A stretch of 64,000 nt of DNA from positions 3,779,001-3,843,000 of the forward strand of contig OZ017748.1 of NCBI GenBank assembly GCA_963969365.1, given 5' to 3'. Position 1 is the first letter of the stretch. The number at the start of each line of letters is the position of its first letter. Under the pieces are notes generated by a model. That model saw nothing but the letters and a program-made list of their open reading frames with translations. It made no database searches and was not told the DNA's origin. Source of the stretch: Asterochloris sp. CNOR1 (taxonomy: Eukaryota > Chlorophyta > Trebouxiophyceae > Trebouxiales > Trebouxiaceae). Below are positions 9,588 to 24,500 of this stretch, one piece after another. A program made the position numbers and the translations under genes.

Positions 9588-12500
9588 TCATGATGATGGA
9601 AGATCATGTGGCCCACAGCAACAACCTCGATCGGGGGCAGGCATCCCCCATGACTGTTTTGACGCCTTCACCTTGTCCATGCCTAGGCCATAGACATGCA
9701 GGTCCCCGCTCCCATCGATGTGAATGCGCGAGAAGCCCTTGAAGTGGGGAATCCGGAGCGCCGAGAAGGCTTCGTCATAGTGCACCTCAAACCAGCCCAC
9801 GGACACGTACAGGTAGCAGCCAAAGAGGAAGCCCACGGCGGGGGTGGCCAGCACCCAGTAATAGGCCAGCATGCCCAGGTAGTAGGCAGCCGCCTGCACA
9901 TGATGGGAGGCAACAGTTGCATGGTGCACAGGCGGGCAGTCTTGGTCACGACAATCCCTCTGGCAGCATACAAGGAGGCAACAACCAGCCTGGTACACAG
10001 GCACCCCGCCCGCGACCACAATCATGCTCACCTGCAGCCTGGTCAACTCCAAGGCTTGGCTCCCCACGCACATGGCTGTGCGTGACACTGCGATTGCCTC
10101 TGGCACATCAAAGATGGCCATGACAGCCCGGATGCAGCCAGGGTAGAGGTGCAGCGTCCAGTGGGCCACCGTGTCCCTCAAGCCTTTAGGGTCTGGGAAG
10201 TGCTCTGCCTCAAAGGCCTGGTACCAGCGGTAAAGGGAGTGGTAGCCCTCCTTGCCCACTGCCTCAAACCTGCACAAAGTCTACACTTGAGTGACTTTTG
10301 TGGCAGAAGTCGAAGACCAACAGCAGGGCGTGGTGGCCAACCTTATCACTTGCACAACTTGGCTACAACTGGTGCATAAGGTGACATTGGCCTTTGGTGA
10401 GGAGACAGGAGTTGTCCATCGCCTTATGCCCTGCTGCAAGTTTGCAGATCAGACAGCAACAGACAACATCAAGCTTGCAGGGGGGGATAGCTCTGCTTGC
10501 CCACTGCCTGCTCATGCGCAGAAGGGATCAGGGTACTGCACATGAGTGAGGCTCTCCCCAAGAGACAGCAAAGAGTAGCAGTTACTGCCCACCACCTAAG
10601 AGCTGCCTTATCACAACAGACTAGAAGCAAGATAGTGGCTGTTCATGCGCCGAGGGCATTCTTCCCATGAGATTAGGAACCAGCTGAGCCTGCATCATGC
10701 AACAAGGAGCTTGCCAAAGGCAGCGACTGCATTCAAATGAGATCCACAGTTGCAGGCAGTCCACCAGTCAAGGCAGCTGCATGGGGGGCCCTTGCCTGAT
10801 GCACGTCTCCACGCCCAGCTCCAGAAGCACCATCAGCAGCAGGGCAGTCAGGAGGTGTACCCCCGTGTGCAGGGAGGCCCAGATCAGGCGGGTGGCTGTT
10901 CCGCCAGTACGGGCCCTGCAGCAGCACAGGCAAGCCATTTACTTGAGGGCAGCTGATCAAAGATCAGGTGTGGGGGCAGCGCAGCATGCTTGACAGGTGG
11001 AAAGTGACAGCAATCAGGCCGCCATGCTGCCACTGATGGACAGCAGGGAAGTGGATGTAGATCTTTGAAGCTGTGTAGCAGGCAAAGCTGCTGGCTTATG
11101 ACCCAGGGCTGCTCATCTGGGGGCAATACGAAGCCAAAGAAAATCCCTCACCCAGTAGACTGAACAGGGGCCAAGCAGGCCCCACAGCTTTGCACCATGG
11201 CAGGTTTGTCCATTCAAGAGCAGGCAGGTAGCCCTCTTTTGACGCAAATGACACTGTGGCCATGCAGCAGACAAAGTTCTTGCTCACTTGAGCGCCATGC
11301 GCTGCCGAAGGGAGTCTCTCCCGCGCATGAACTTGGAGACACTCGCGGGCGGGGGAACTGGCGAAGCCCCCACCCCGCCTGAGCTGGCAAAGCCAAAGGA
11401 CATGGCAAACATGAAGGTCACTGCCCCCAGGGAGATGAAGGAGTTGGTCAGGATGGCCATGGCTGCCTCGCCAACTGCTGAGAAGAGCAGCTGCAAGCCC
11501 TCAACAAATGAGCGGGCTTCCAGAATGGCACCCACGCTGGAGCAGCGGGGCAGCACACTGACCTGCAGGCAGCATGCAGCCACAGATCATCTCACAAAGC
11601 GTCACAACCATGTTGATGCCAGCCTTGGCCCTTACTGCAGCACACTGACCTGCGAAGCAGTGCGAGTTCAAACTTGACAAAGGAACCTGGCCATGCAGGT
11701 GTTGCAACGGCTTGCCAGGACGGCGGTGGCCAAGCACAATGACCTGCTAGGCAGCATGAGGCAGATTACTGCATTGTTGTATTTGAGTTGCATGGTCCCA
11801 CGCTGGAGCAGCGGGGCATACAGGCATCACAGGTTTTGAGCTGAGATAGGGGGCATGTACCATTTGCAAGAGCTTTTAAGGTGCTGCCATTTCAAAGTAG
11901 CTCAGACAAGACTCCTGCATAGGGCTCAAGCACAGTGTCCTCTGTTGTCAACCCCCTCAGCCCTCATCACCTGACAGACTCTCAAAGACAGCTGCCCTCA
12001 GCACTCACCACCAGGCAGACACTCAGAGACGACTGGCCTCACAGCACTCACCACCAGGCAGAAGTAGAGGACACCCCCAATGACATCGAAGCGCGTATTC
12101 TTGTGGCGGAAAAGGTGCAGATTCTGGCGGGCCAGCATGCGGCTGCGATGAGCTGATGGGTACGCTGCAGTGCAGTAAAGTGTGGTACATGAGGATCTGG
12201 GGACTGCATCCAGAGCACTGGTGGTCTGCTTCACTTCAAGCATTGATGACTTGCAGCCCTGACAGTGAAGTCAAGCATGCACTCAAGTGAAATATGAACA
12301 CAGATAGAGGCAGCAACAAAATTTGTTGCAGGGCCCCCTGCAGGGCCACGAGGCAATCAGCAGTGACGCGCAGCACCAGCTGACAACGACAAGGTGCAGG
12401 ACACACCCATGACCCAGCAGCCAATGCAAAAAGGTGCTGGCCCCCTGGGGCCAAAAGCATGCGCACCAGCTGCACATCGGTACTCGCCCCCACCCCAGTG

Positions 12501-15500
12501 CTCAAGTTCCTCTGGGTCCTCCAAGTTCTTTGCATCTGCAGGCAATGCAAGCATCTGATACTATGCGGCGCTGGCTTGTAGACAGCTGCCAGACTGGACT
12601 GATTCCAACAGCTTGAGGTGCTCCGGCTGGGACCTGGTGGCAGACCTGACAGCGAAGGGCGTTAGTACAATTCTTCATCATCTGCATCATTGTGCAAGGC
12701 AACAGGCACATCCTCTGCCCCGCCAGCATCTGCACAGACGTGGCCTGTTCAAGCAACGGCCACTTGCCTCTTTTGGCATGCGGTGAAGACCCGACTGGAG
12801 AGGCTGCTGTGAAGAAGCGTCCTGTAGGAGAGCTCCCCCTGCAAGCAGGCAAAGGGGTGCTATTCATGGCGCACTGGGGCAGAAGCTTACAAGGAAGATG
12901 CCCCAGCTTGGCCATGCTTTGCAGCATCCACTGCGCATGGAAAGCAGCCTCCCACCAGCAGAGCCCCTCACCAGAGTGTCATTGCAGCCTGGCACTGCCC
13001 TTGCAGGCCACTGGTGTGGTTGCCACTAGGTTTCCAGCACGGAGACTCAATTTAGCAGGAAACACAGCAGGGCGCAGCAGTGGTAGTATGGAGGGATGGT
13101 GGGTCCATTTGGCAGTGCTGGGCACAGGGGAGTGCCTTACCTGACAGGGCTGCTGCCGCGCGGCGAACTTCCACGTGGGGACCGCCCAGTGGGGCTGCTG
13201 CCTCGCGGCGAGGCCCCCGTGGGACGCCCTCCTGTGACATAGGCCTCCTCTGCTGTGGGGTCTGGCACAGATGTGAACCTGCAGGCAGCAGGCGGTCTCG
13301 AGATGGATGCAGACCACCAGACCGAGTCGCATGACTCAGGAAGTGTGTGTCCACTGAGCAACAAGACTGCCAGATAGGCCTTGCACAGATTCCAGGAAGT
13401 CCGCCATTCCATAAGGAGGGGAGGTGGCCGGCTGGACAACAAGGTGCAGCTGCACAGCCACCACATCAAGCATGCATGGCATGATGGCATGTCAAGAGCT
13501 TTGTTGCACAGACTGAAGAAGTCAGCTAGGCAACACACGCCTGCAGGACTCTGCAGTGCAGGATCATCTGTACTCAATCCCCACCTGGCCAATGAACAGG
13601 TGAGGTGAGAATGCAGGAAAGGTGCTGTATGCTTCCCCTGATGGAATGCACACTGTGGCCTACCTGCCCAGTCCGGCGCACTCAGCTGCCCATCTGGCCC
13701 ATGAGATCATGAGGATGGAGTGTAGCAAAGGTGCTCCATCTGGGGGCTGCATCACCCCAACCTGCCAGGTCCAGTGCACTCAGCTGCCCACCTGGATGAG
13801 GAAAAGATGTGCGTGGGGTGCAGGAAAGCCCCTCCCAGGCCGTTGCAGATGAGATGCTCTGGGTCATGAGGGTGCCAATTGGCTGCAGTGGGCACCACAC
13901 GAGGGCGCTTGGGAGCCCGCCCCTGAGACTGCTCCAGAGATGTTGCTGCATGGTCATCAGAGTCACCTGCACAAGGGACTTGAAGGTCACATGCTGTACC
14001 TGGACCTTCTGAAGGGCTGAAGTTTGGGTGAGACTCAGCTAGGCTTGATATTGCACACAGGCAGCACAGCCCATAAGGCCTCCGACTCATAGCCTGCAGA
14101 CCAATGGCGGGGCAGCCTGCATGCCGCCGGCGTCTCTGCCATCAACACTTGCCTGCAGAAAACATGCTTGAGGCGCTGCCCACCTGACAGCACAGACGCA
14201 GCGCAGCTCATGTCTGCCTCCGACCCATAGCCTGCAGACGACGGCGGGGCGGCCTGCATGCTGCCAGTGCTGGGCGTCCTCCTGATGCGCACCCTCAAGC
14301 GGTCCAGGATCCCATTGGGCAGGCCGGTGTCGCTGCTCTTGACTGCAGAAGCCTGAGCACTGGCTGACCCTGCAGCATAACCACAGGCATAGGTTCACAG
14401 CAGCCAGCACACAAGCAGGGACCGTGCTCAACGGGCCTCATGCATATATGCTGGGAGTGGCAGTAGTGTGCATGTCTGCCGGTAGTGGCAGTACAATCAG
14501 GGAGCGAGCAGGCATGGAAAGTTCTGCAGCAAGCTTTTGCTGCTGAACATCATCACAAGCTCCCTTCTGCGCAGGTCCTCTCACAGTGGAGCACTGCAGC
14601 TGTCACTGCTCACAGGCTGGGAAGCCTTCTCATGTACCCCACCCAGACAGGTTTCAGCTGTTCAGCTTGTGGTGCCTCAGCATGGGCACTGAGCAGAAGA
14701 ACATGCAGCAGCAACAGCAGGCGCCCGCACTCACCCCCAAGACCCTTGCCACCACCCAGGCTGCTGCCATCATGCCGATCTGTGATGGATGCGGAGCGGC
14801 CGCCAAGGTTGGCTGCCCTGTCTGCTGAGCTGCTGTGGGGGCCAGACGGCGAAGTCTCATTAGCAGGAGGGTCTGCCTTCTCAGACGGCCGGTAGGGCTG
14901 GAAGCTGTGGCGCATGTAAAAATGCAAGTCCCCTGCAGGCAATGGCAGCATTGCTCCCACCAGATGGTAGAGGAGACAGCTGTAGCACATGTAGAGAGGC
15001 AAGTACCGTGCATGCTGCCCAATCCCTGAAGATGGCTGAGCCTGCATGGCAGGTCTGCTGAGACTGTTTGAAAACATATGTTGTGAGTACTTGAGATCTG
15101 CAGAATGAACCTAAAAAGGAAGAAAGCCCGTCTCACAGGCTTGCACAAATCTGCAGCCTCCCCGTTGTGGCAAGGTCAAGCATGAAGCAGCGCTCACTGC
15201 TCGGGGCATGCCACAGAAGAAGCTCTCTACAGAAGTCGTGTTTGATGTGCACAGGGGACCTTGTTGACATCAAGCATACCAGCCACCAGCCCGGTGCGTC
15301 CATGCACACCCTTGCAAGTGACCTGCAGCTGCTGCAGATCCCGGCCCCCTGTTCAAAGGAATGCAGGATGGACAGCAACACCAACCTGAAACATACACAT
15401 GCACCTGCCTCCCCTTTGTCGGGCATGCTAGCTTGGCACTCCAGAGGCAGGTCCCCACAAGCATGTGATGACCAGCAGCGCCCTGCTCCAGGAGCATGGC

Positions 15501-18500
15501 TGCCCAGCACCTGCTGAGGGGCTGTTGCACAGCGCCTGCACTATTGCTTGGCGCTGGCTGCGCCACCAAGTGGGCCCGCACCACCTGCCGTGCCCCCGCT
15601 CACAGGGAAGACCCGTATCAACGGCTATACCAAACATCAAGCAGAGTCTACCTGCCAGGTGCACGCGTGCCCGCCCGCGGAGATGCCCCCGCACCAGCTG
15701 CCGCAGGTTGTGGCAGCTCATCTCGTCCCAGAACCAGTCCGCCAGCCAGCGCGGCTGGTGGGTGACCAGGATGCACTGGTCCTCAGGACCCATGCGCTCA
15801 TCTGCTATGCGCGCAAAGTACCTGCAGGCATGTGGGGGCACTGCCAGGTCAGCTGGCCTTCTCGGGGTCATGATGGAAGACAGGTAGTGCAGACCATACA
15901 GGTAAGCTGCACACCAAGCTGTGCTATGGCTCCTGCAGGCTCCATGCATGGTAGGGACTGCCAAACCACACAGCTGGCATGTGCAGGTGCCAACACCGGT
16001 CAGAGCTAAGCAGCACATCAGCCTGCCTGCCTGCAGGCACACTTTAAACAGCCAAGATGCACAAGGGTAGACGTAGTCGTGACCTGCTCAACCCTGCCCA
16101 GCAGCAGGGGAGAGCTTCAACCACCGCAGCAGCCCACCTGGCCTGGCACATGTCGATGTCCTCGACAAGCGCAAGGTCAATCCCAAACAGCCACCACCCA
16201 TGCGGCAGGTGCAGCGCAAAGTAGGACTTCTCCTGCAGAGCACAGACTGCCGCTGAAGCAGTAGCTCCAGACTCAGCATGTGCTGCAGACACACTGGTGC
16301 AGTCATCCAACAGCTGAAGGCGCGGGCAAGCTGAAGCAAGTCCCGCCATGTCAGCAAACTGAGGGAGGCCACGACAGGCAGCACGTGCCCCTGAGCGCAA
16401 AAAGATTGGGCACAGTGATGCAATGTAAGGCTGCGTCGCAGACAGGCGTCTGAAGTAGCAAACAGCCCCAGCCAGCCTTTGAGCTGTGTGTGCAGATCCA
16501 ACACAGAGGTGGGGGTGACAAGCTCTGTGACGCAGTACGATGCCAAGAATGCTGGAAATGACCTCGGGCACAGCCAGCACCCACTGCCCATTGAGCTGGG
16601 TGCAGTGAATCGTTGCCTATGTCTTGCCAAGGTCATTGAGGAAGCCTTAGGCACCGGCCGGGCCCCGCAACCAGCCCTTGTGCTGCAACTGAACACCAGC
16701 AGGGGCACAGAAAGCTTAACTCACAAACAAGTACCTGAGGCAGCAGCCAGCCCCCCAGCCAGCCCTTATGTTGGATGTGGCGGGTGTAGGTCTCCAGCCC
16801 GTCAATCCAGTCATGGTTGCCGGGGATTGCAAAGGCAGTGGGGCCCTCATACTGCTTAAGAGTCTGTGCTGCTGCACACACCCTGCATAGGGGCATGCTG
16901 CAGGTCAGCAGCTGCACGGGGGCAATATGGTTGGGGTCTTCAGGGAATTGCCGCAAAGCCAGAGTGATTGGCTTGGCACTGGTCAGCAGGTGCAGCTGCG
17001 CAAGGCCGCAACCTGGTCAGGGGATCTCATGTCAGCACAGCAGATCAAGTGTGATGTGCCCTGGTCTCAAGCAAGTCAAGTGGGGGGAGCTTTGGCCTAT
17101 GCTGCTGTTCAGCAGTGCAGCAAGTAAGGCTTCTGAGATTGGGCTATATAGAATCACCCTTGAGGGGGTCGAGTCAGTAGCCTAGCACCAGCAAAACATG
17201 GTCACCTGCAGGACTTGCCACCAGCATTGTGCAGCACATTGGCATTGCCGTGCGTGCTGCACATGTTGACGTCAATGGTGCAGCGTCCATCCTGAGTGTC
17301 CAAGGGGAGGTCAGGCTTCTGGACCACCAACCTGCCTGCAGCACACAATGCATTGAACCTTAGAGTTGAGCTGTTGCGTACCACAAGAAGGCGTGAGAGT
17401 TGCAGCCCCTAAAATATTTGGGGGGTTACTCACTGCTTCTGCAGTGCATGAGCAACAGCCATGGAGATCAGTCTTGTCCTTGCAGTGCAGGCCGAGCCAC
17501 CCCAGTCGCAGGCACCTGGTGTCAGGTCAGCCTTGAAGGCCCTGTGAAGTCGGTGCATAATGCCTGGCAATGCATCGCAGGCTGACATACCCAAAGCCAC
17601 CTGGTCTCTGGGCAGCCTTGGGGGTTTCTGAACAATCGCTGCACATTTCCTGCTTGCAGTGCAATTTGTATAGGTCTCCACCCAGACCCACCTGGTGTGA
17701 CATGGGGCGGTGGCGGGAAGGCAGCCTCAAAGGGTCTGAAGAAGCGCTGCTCATACGTCTCATTGGAGGGGTTGGGATAGGCCAGGTCGCCACCGATGAC
17801 CAGCACATCGCCACGCGGGAGCGTCAGGGCTCCGTCTGTGCAGCGCACCGCCTGTTTCTTGGGACCTGCAAGTGGGTAAGTCAATCATCGTGGGTGCTAG
17901 TTGATATCTGGAAGGTTGCAGGGGGCAGTGGTCCTCTGAGGCAATGACAAGCTGTCACTGTCCCAGCTGCAGTGTGGACCTGTGAGCACCCAGAACATAA
18001 CAGTTGGGATCTGGTAGTACCGTGCACTGCCTGCCTCACTGGAAGGGAGCAGCAGTGTCAGACAGCCCTGGTGCGCAGCAGCGTCAGGCAGCAATGCAGG
18101 AAGGCCCAGCAGCACCCAGCAGGATCAGCCCACATAGGCAGAGGGAACACTGCAGAGTGTGCCCACCTGCCATAGCTGAGCGTCCTTGTTGCTGCCGCCT
18201 GTTCTGGCGGCCGAAGGCACTGTCTGACACGCTTGACCGCGGTGGCGCAGGGGTGCCCCCTGCGACACACTTTGACCTTCTTTGAACAGGGCTGAAACCC
18301 ATCAGGCAGAGCAGGCCAAGCCAGGCCATTGCCCACAATTGCTTGGTTACAGCTGCACATGAGGGCCCCCTCCAGGTGACTGCTCCCGAACACTTGTTAG
18401 CCTTTTGACAGCGACTCGGATGCTCAGCCAACACCTCTTGACACACAACATCGGTGCAAAGCTGGACTGCATCCCTACATCTCCCTCCTCATGCTTGCTG

Positions 18501-21500
18501 CCTCACAGTGCATGGGAGGAGTTACAGGTGCACCTGTCAGCGACAAGTCCCATGCCGGGCATGCCTCTTGTTCCCAAGCACTGCACTTTCCACATGAGTG
18601 CAGGCCCCTGGCACCATGTGCCTCGCAACACAGAGGTCACAATTGCTTCTTGCTCCCAGTCACTGTCTGCATGCCCGCAGCCTCACCATTCAGCCCTGTT
18701 GTGGGCTTGCTGCCCTAACCATCCCCACTGCTTTTCTTGATTTGCAGGCCATGCACTAGCCATGCATTCTGGTGCCCCTCACAATAGCGCTGCTGCACAT
18801 TTGTCAGTCACCAACTACGCCTCAGACATGCAGCCAGCCTTGCCTTGCAGCCCTGTTGTCTCGTCCTCACTGCTGCTCTCGATGGGGGTGCCCAGGCCTG
18901 ACGAGGAGTCGCTGTCACTGCCCCCACCCGCGTCAGCACCAGCCTCTGGCTCAGAGGTCCCCTTGACTGGCGCAGCTGCTCTGGCTGAAGCGCCATTCAT
19001 GTGGGCATGGCCATTGGTGGTTGGTGCTGGCTGGGGAGTGGTGCTCCTGCGCCCCGTCTCCCCAGAGGCAGCCCGGAAGCTGACAGACTTGGCAGGCTGT
19101 GTCTTCTGGTCGGCGTCCTGGGCTGCTTCAGCAAGCGACCCCTCTGGCACTTTCACCTGCGGCATAGCAGCAGCCTGCAGTTTGCAGCTACACGTGTGGT
19201 CTGCGTGGGCCGAGCCATGCTCCAAGCGTTGTGCACCCCTGCTCTCACCTGACACAAGCAGGTGCATTTGAGGCCGTTGCTGTCCATGCAGGCCAAGCCA
19301 TGCTCCCAGCTACAAGACCCACTAATATCAGCTACATACACACAAGCAAATGCATTTGAGGCTGCTGCTGTCCATATGAGCCAAGCCATGCTCTGAGCTA
19401 CATGGACCCTGCCTCTCAGCTTGCACATGCAGCTACACCTGGGAAGCCTGCTGCATCGCATGCTCTGGCAGCTGCTGCCTGCATAGATGCAGGACACCCA
19501 CCACAGCAGATGCATGCCGCCATCATGCATGTGCTGCCCAATTCAGGGGCTGCCATGGCCCATGCAGGTTGCCGCTGCCTGGATGGCTGCACATGGCAAA
19601 GATGTGACTGATTGGTGCTTCACCTGCAGGATTGGAGCCGCCATGGCCCGCGCAACTGCGTATGTGGAGTCCCCGCCATCCCCTGTGTCGGCACAGAAGT
19701 CCAGCCACAGGTGATTCCTGTCAGCCAGGTGCTCGTAGGTGAAACAGTCGCCGGCCTGGGGAGCGCTCTGGCCGATGACGCTGGTGCCAGCTGTTGCTGC
19801 CTGCATGCACAGCAAGCCAGGTTGTGCATTGTCCCTCTGCATGATATCAGTGCACATCAAGCCTGCCAATGGGGCAAACTCAGCATGCCGTGTGACTCAC
19901 AGCCTTACAAGACAGTGAACAGAGCATGCCTCAGCAGGTGGGGTTCAGCAGGCACAGGGTTACCCCTGTGCAGCATCAGGTGAACTGCCGCAAGCCTCAA
20001 CACCTAAACAAAGCCTGACCTCTGTGCCTGACTCCTGTGCAGGAGGTGGGTTATGCAGGCCAAAGCAATGACCCACCTCCATGGTACGCATGTCAAAGCG
20101 CCCCAGGAAGAGCTTGACTGAGATGACCAGGTCAATCATGGTGCGGTACATGTCTGCCGAGGTGCCGCTGTACCAGGGGAACATGGGCAGAAAGTCGGGT
20201 TGCTCCTGGCCAGTGCCGTCGTTCAGCGATCTGCAGCAGGCAGGCAGTGTTTTGGCCCCTGTATCCACCTCGTCTTTGATATCCTTCGCAACATTTCCCA
20301 TGCAGATCTGAGGGCAGGTGGTTGCAGCTGCTTGCATCCACCTGCAACCCTGTTTGCCCCTCGTCTTTGGTACCCTTCCTCACTTCAAGGGGCCTGCCAA
20401 GGGCTGCTCCTACCTCTCCTCCCCTGTCTGGCCCACGTTCCTGTCTTCAACACTCCTCTTGACGCCCAGGCGCCCAGAGGCCTTGCCATCTGACACAACC
20501 TGCTCCGGCCCCGCCCCCAGGCCTGCGCTTGGCAGCGCCTCCAGAAAGTTGTCCAGGGAGATGCTGCGGCTGGTGTGCAGCAGACTGTCCAGGTTGCGCG
20601 ACATGCTCCGGATCAGGTCGAGCCCCCTGGAGCCGAGGCCATCCAGATCCAGAGAGCGCCTGTGCTGCACGGGGCCTGCCGCAGTGTTGGCCCGGCGCAT
20701 GTCCAGCTCCTGCAGGAAAGAGCTATTATATTACGTGTCTTGTGAGGGAAGACAGCCTTCAGCACAGGGTCACAAAGGGATGCTGCTGAGTAGAGGGGGC
20801 CTGCTGGCAAGGTGTTGGTCTGTGACACCTTAAGCATCTGTTACTGGCATCTGTAACCCTGGCAAGCTGCCAGCAAGAGCTGTTGAGGCAGGTCCACGCA
20901 GGCATGCTGCTGCTGGGGAGAGTTCCAAGTGCAGCTCGGGCCTGTCAGCATTGGCACAGCAAGGGTGGCCCTGGCAGCTTCCATTGCCTTCAACATGTTC
21001 AGGACTGCTGCCACCAGGCCCAGGGGAACTGAACAACAGGCCTGAGGGAATTGCACAGCAGCCCCCTTGCTTCCATGGCAGACTGAGAGGGTAGGGGGGG
21101 AGGACACAGTGTAAGTGAGTCTGTCTTCCCTGCGCAGAAGGCTGCCCTGCCTAGCTGCTTCTCCTGAGCAGCTCTCCTGAGACTGCATTCCTTGTGCACC
21201 ATGCTGACCTGCTTGCTGCTTCTCCTGAGCAACTCTGCGCTGTGGCCACGCCTGCGCGCCCGCCCTCTGTGCACCGTCCTGCCCCTCTGCGCCTCCCGCA
21301 GGGAAACCACTGCCCGGTACTCTGCGATGCAGTTGACTACAGGCATGCACAGCAAAAGCAAAGCTTCAGAACAGGTATCAGGACTGGCTGGATGTTTTTG
21401 TGACAGGAGAGCACTGCAAGGCCTGTGCCTTGATAGTCAAGCAAGTGAATTCTCAGGGATGCAACCCCTGGGGCGTCAAGGTCTCCTGTGATCAACTGTG

Positions 21501-24500
21501 CAGACTCAAGCACTGCAGCAGCCCGGCCACTAGGATACAGGTGACAGGCCCAGGAGGTTGCTGGCTTCATAAGGTTTGATGACCGCAGGTGTACTGCAGT
21601 GACTCCGGGGGGCCCCTCTCCTGCCTTCAGGAGAGGCAGACAAGAGGCTGCACTACATACATGGCCTGCAGAGACCTGATGTCAGCAGGCATCTGGCTGC
21701 AGGCATCTGGCACGCCTTCTCCTCAGCAGCCGCATACCTATCAGGCAGGTCATGCGTCACCAGAACCAAATGCTGGGCACCTAGAGGCAGCCTGGAGGAT
21801 TGCCACAAATTCTTTGCCATGGCAGCACTCAGCACTTCCAACCACAGAGGGGCTACATCAGCCCTGTGCAATCAGCAGCTGGCCATGGCAGATGCGAAGC
21901 ACCATGGCCAAAAACCCCCCGGTCACAATCAAGCTGCCATGCGCAGCAGGGCACACAGCAGGCCCCACCAGCATACATGGCCACCAACGTGATCCACATC
22001 GTCATCACAGGTGAGATGGCCTCATGGGCAGGGATGGTGATGGCTCCCTTCCCGTCAAAGGGAATGTCAATGGTCAGCGTCTGCTTCTGGGAGCCGGCTT
22101 GCTGCCCTGTCAGTGAGCCAAGGCCTGCTCCCTCACCTGCAGGGGAGCAGGGTACCCCAGATCAGACAAGTTTCCTTTCCTGCACTCTCTCTGGCGGTGA
22201 AAGTAGTGTAATCCCAGGTCCAGTTGGTTGCTTTACTTGGCAGGCAGCATGCTAAACATGAGGCAGATGCCTGCTGGCACCAGCTGCAAAGACTGGTTCA
22301 GCTTACTTGACGCAAGTCAGTCAGGCAGGCCAGTAGGACTCATTATGTGCATGCCTCAGCTAGCAGGCAAAGCAGGTTCCCAGCAGCTCCATGCATTTCG
22401 CGCCCCACAAGCTGTACAGCATGGCAGTGAGTGCATGGTTGCTGCATTTGGCCGGGGGCAGCCAGCTCTAGCACCGCATCTGCCAGGGACGCCACTGCAG
22501 CATATCATACAGGGCATGAAGATGCATGCCCAGCCTTGAAGGTTATGGCCAGGCCAGAGTGCTGCACTTATCAGCTTTCCCTGTCCTCGGCTTTGAGGAA
22601 AGGACTGCACACTGGCCAGTATGCCTTGCACTCACCATAAAGGACCCACGAGGAGAAGGCGGGGTGCGCCTTCACGGCGACAGGATGCAGCCACTTGTTA
22701 CAGATGGCAGTGCGGAAGGCTCCTGCCCTGGCGTTGCCTGGCTGCAACGCTGCATTCCCGCAGAAGCTGTAGTACGTGCTGCAGGCAGACAGGGCAGAGA
22801 GGGGTAACCTTCCTGCAATTGGCCGGCTTCAGCAATCGACTCTCTTGAGCAGTTGCCACAGCGGCTGGAGTTGCTGCTGCAGGTAGAAAGGGAGAGGGCA
22901 GGGCAGCTAAGCAGCAGATGCTGTGTCGAAGGCTACCACACAAACACCTTCTGGACATACTTGGCAAGTCACCACAAAAGGCGCTCAACAGCAGGGCCAC
23001 TGCCGTGGCTGCCATGTTTACAGCGCACTGGTGCACCCTGCTGGTCATCATGCAGGGCAGCTGCATGGTGCCATGGGCAGCAGCTGAGCCCGCCGGTGAA
23101 CACTGCCAGGACGATGCTGTCAGCCAGGCTTGTCAGGCAGAGTCTGAGCACTGGACAGCGGCTATGGGGCCACCAGGTGGCCACAGCCAGCAGAATAATG
23201 TTGCTCACCACATCCAGCTGGCAATGCAGCACAGTGTGCCCTGCCAGGTGTGCCTGTCTGGTGGCGCCTGACAGATTTTTCATTGATGAGTGGTGTTCCC
23301 AAGATGTCCATGCAGTTTCATTGTCGTGCTTCCAACAGAGACAGCTGCTGTTCTCACCTGGTCGCCACTGCCAGATTGATGCTGTTCAGCACGATGATGG
23401 AGTAGGTGTTGCGCTGCCCAGTCTTGCCAGGCGTGTACGCCTTCATCAGCCCAAGAAAAGCAGCAACAGCATGCAGGCCGTGCATGGTGCCAAGGCACTG
23501 CAGAGCAGAGACGCATGGACTCTGAGGTTGGGCACAGGCTGCTGCTGACGGTTGCACATGTGGTGGAGGCTGCGCTGCAGTGTGTCATGGTGGAGGCTGC
23601 AGCAAGGACAGGCTAGGCATGCTTCCAGCTGTCAAGATAGCCAGGCAGACTGTGGCTGCTGTGCAGCTTCAGCTCAGATCAAGCAACCGTTCCAGGGCAG
23701 TGTGATGCGAGAGCATCAAGGGCCTGCCACCACTGATGCAGCTGGCCCAGGCCTGGTGCTTTGCAGGACCAGCCTGCTGGAGCAGACCTCATTGACATGA
23801 ACATAAGCACATGTGCATCATGCCAATGACCCTTGCTAAGCAAGGACATGCAGCTGCTGCCAAGCAGCCAGGGTGTGTGCGCTATGCAGCACGCTTTTGT
23901 TACTGAAGGCCCACCAGCAGGGACAGGAGGAGGATTGTAATGAGCATGGTTATGTCAGCCCTGACATCAAAGCCCATGGACTGGAGGCTCGGCAGGTGCA
24001 CAAAGACAGCGCTGCACAGCCAAAAGATGTAGAGCGTATAGAGATTGATGTAGCCCCTGCAGCAGGCAGCGTCCTTGACTACACAAGTCTGTGTGACACA
24101 CATCAGGGCCTGGCATGCAGATGGCACACGAATGCAAGTTGCTGGCGGTGCTACTTTAGGTGATGGGAGCAGATAGGACATGCTCTATGGCTGAAGGTGG
24201 CATGGCCGGGAATAGAAGCTGCGGCTGCCAACAAGTAAGGCAGCATTATGTGGGCTGGCAAGCCAACTTGCTTGCATGGCCGATGCCAAGCCCATGGTGC
24301 TGCGGGCGTACATGAGAAGGCAGCTGGCACTGCCATGCTGGGCTGCTTGCAGTTGCAGCCTGCAGCTGCGGCTGAGCTCACTCAGAGGCAGAGCCAAGGC
24401 CCCTTCTGATCAGTGGACGTAGGTATAGATAGGCAGAGTATCCAATGCAACCTACAGCAAGGAACAGGTTGTGTTCAGAAAGCGGCCTTGCAACCTTCCC

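Noticed and set aside
9588-9893. Separate small membrane-protein gene
   Set aside because: Its sequence (FGCYLYVSVGWFEV) is the expected C-terminus of the metallophosphoesterase family, and it joins in phase to the upstream exon.
15428-16042. 204-codon minus-strand open frame
   Set aside because: Only the middle (15,652-15,821) is coding, as one metallophosphoesterase exon. The rest is intron read-through.
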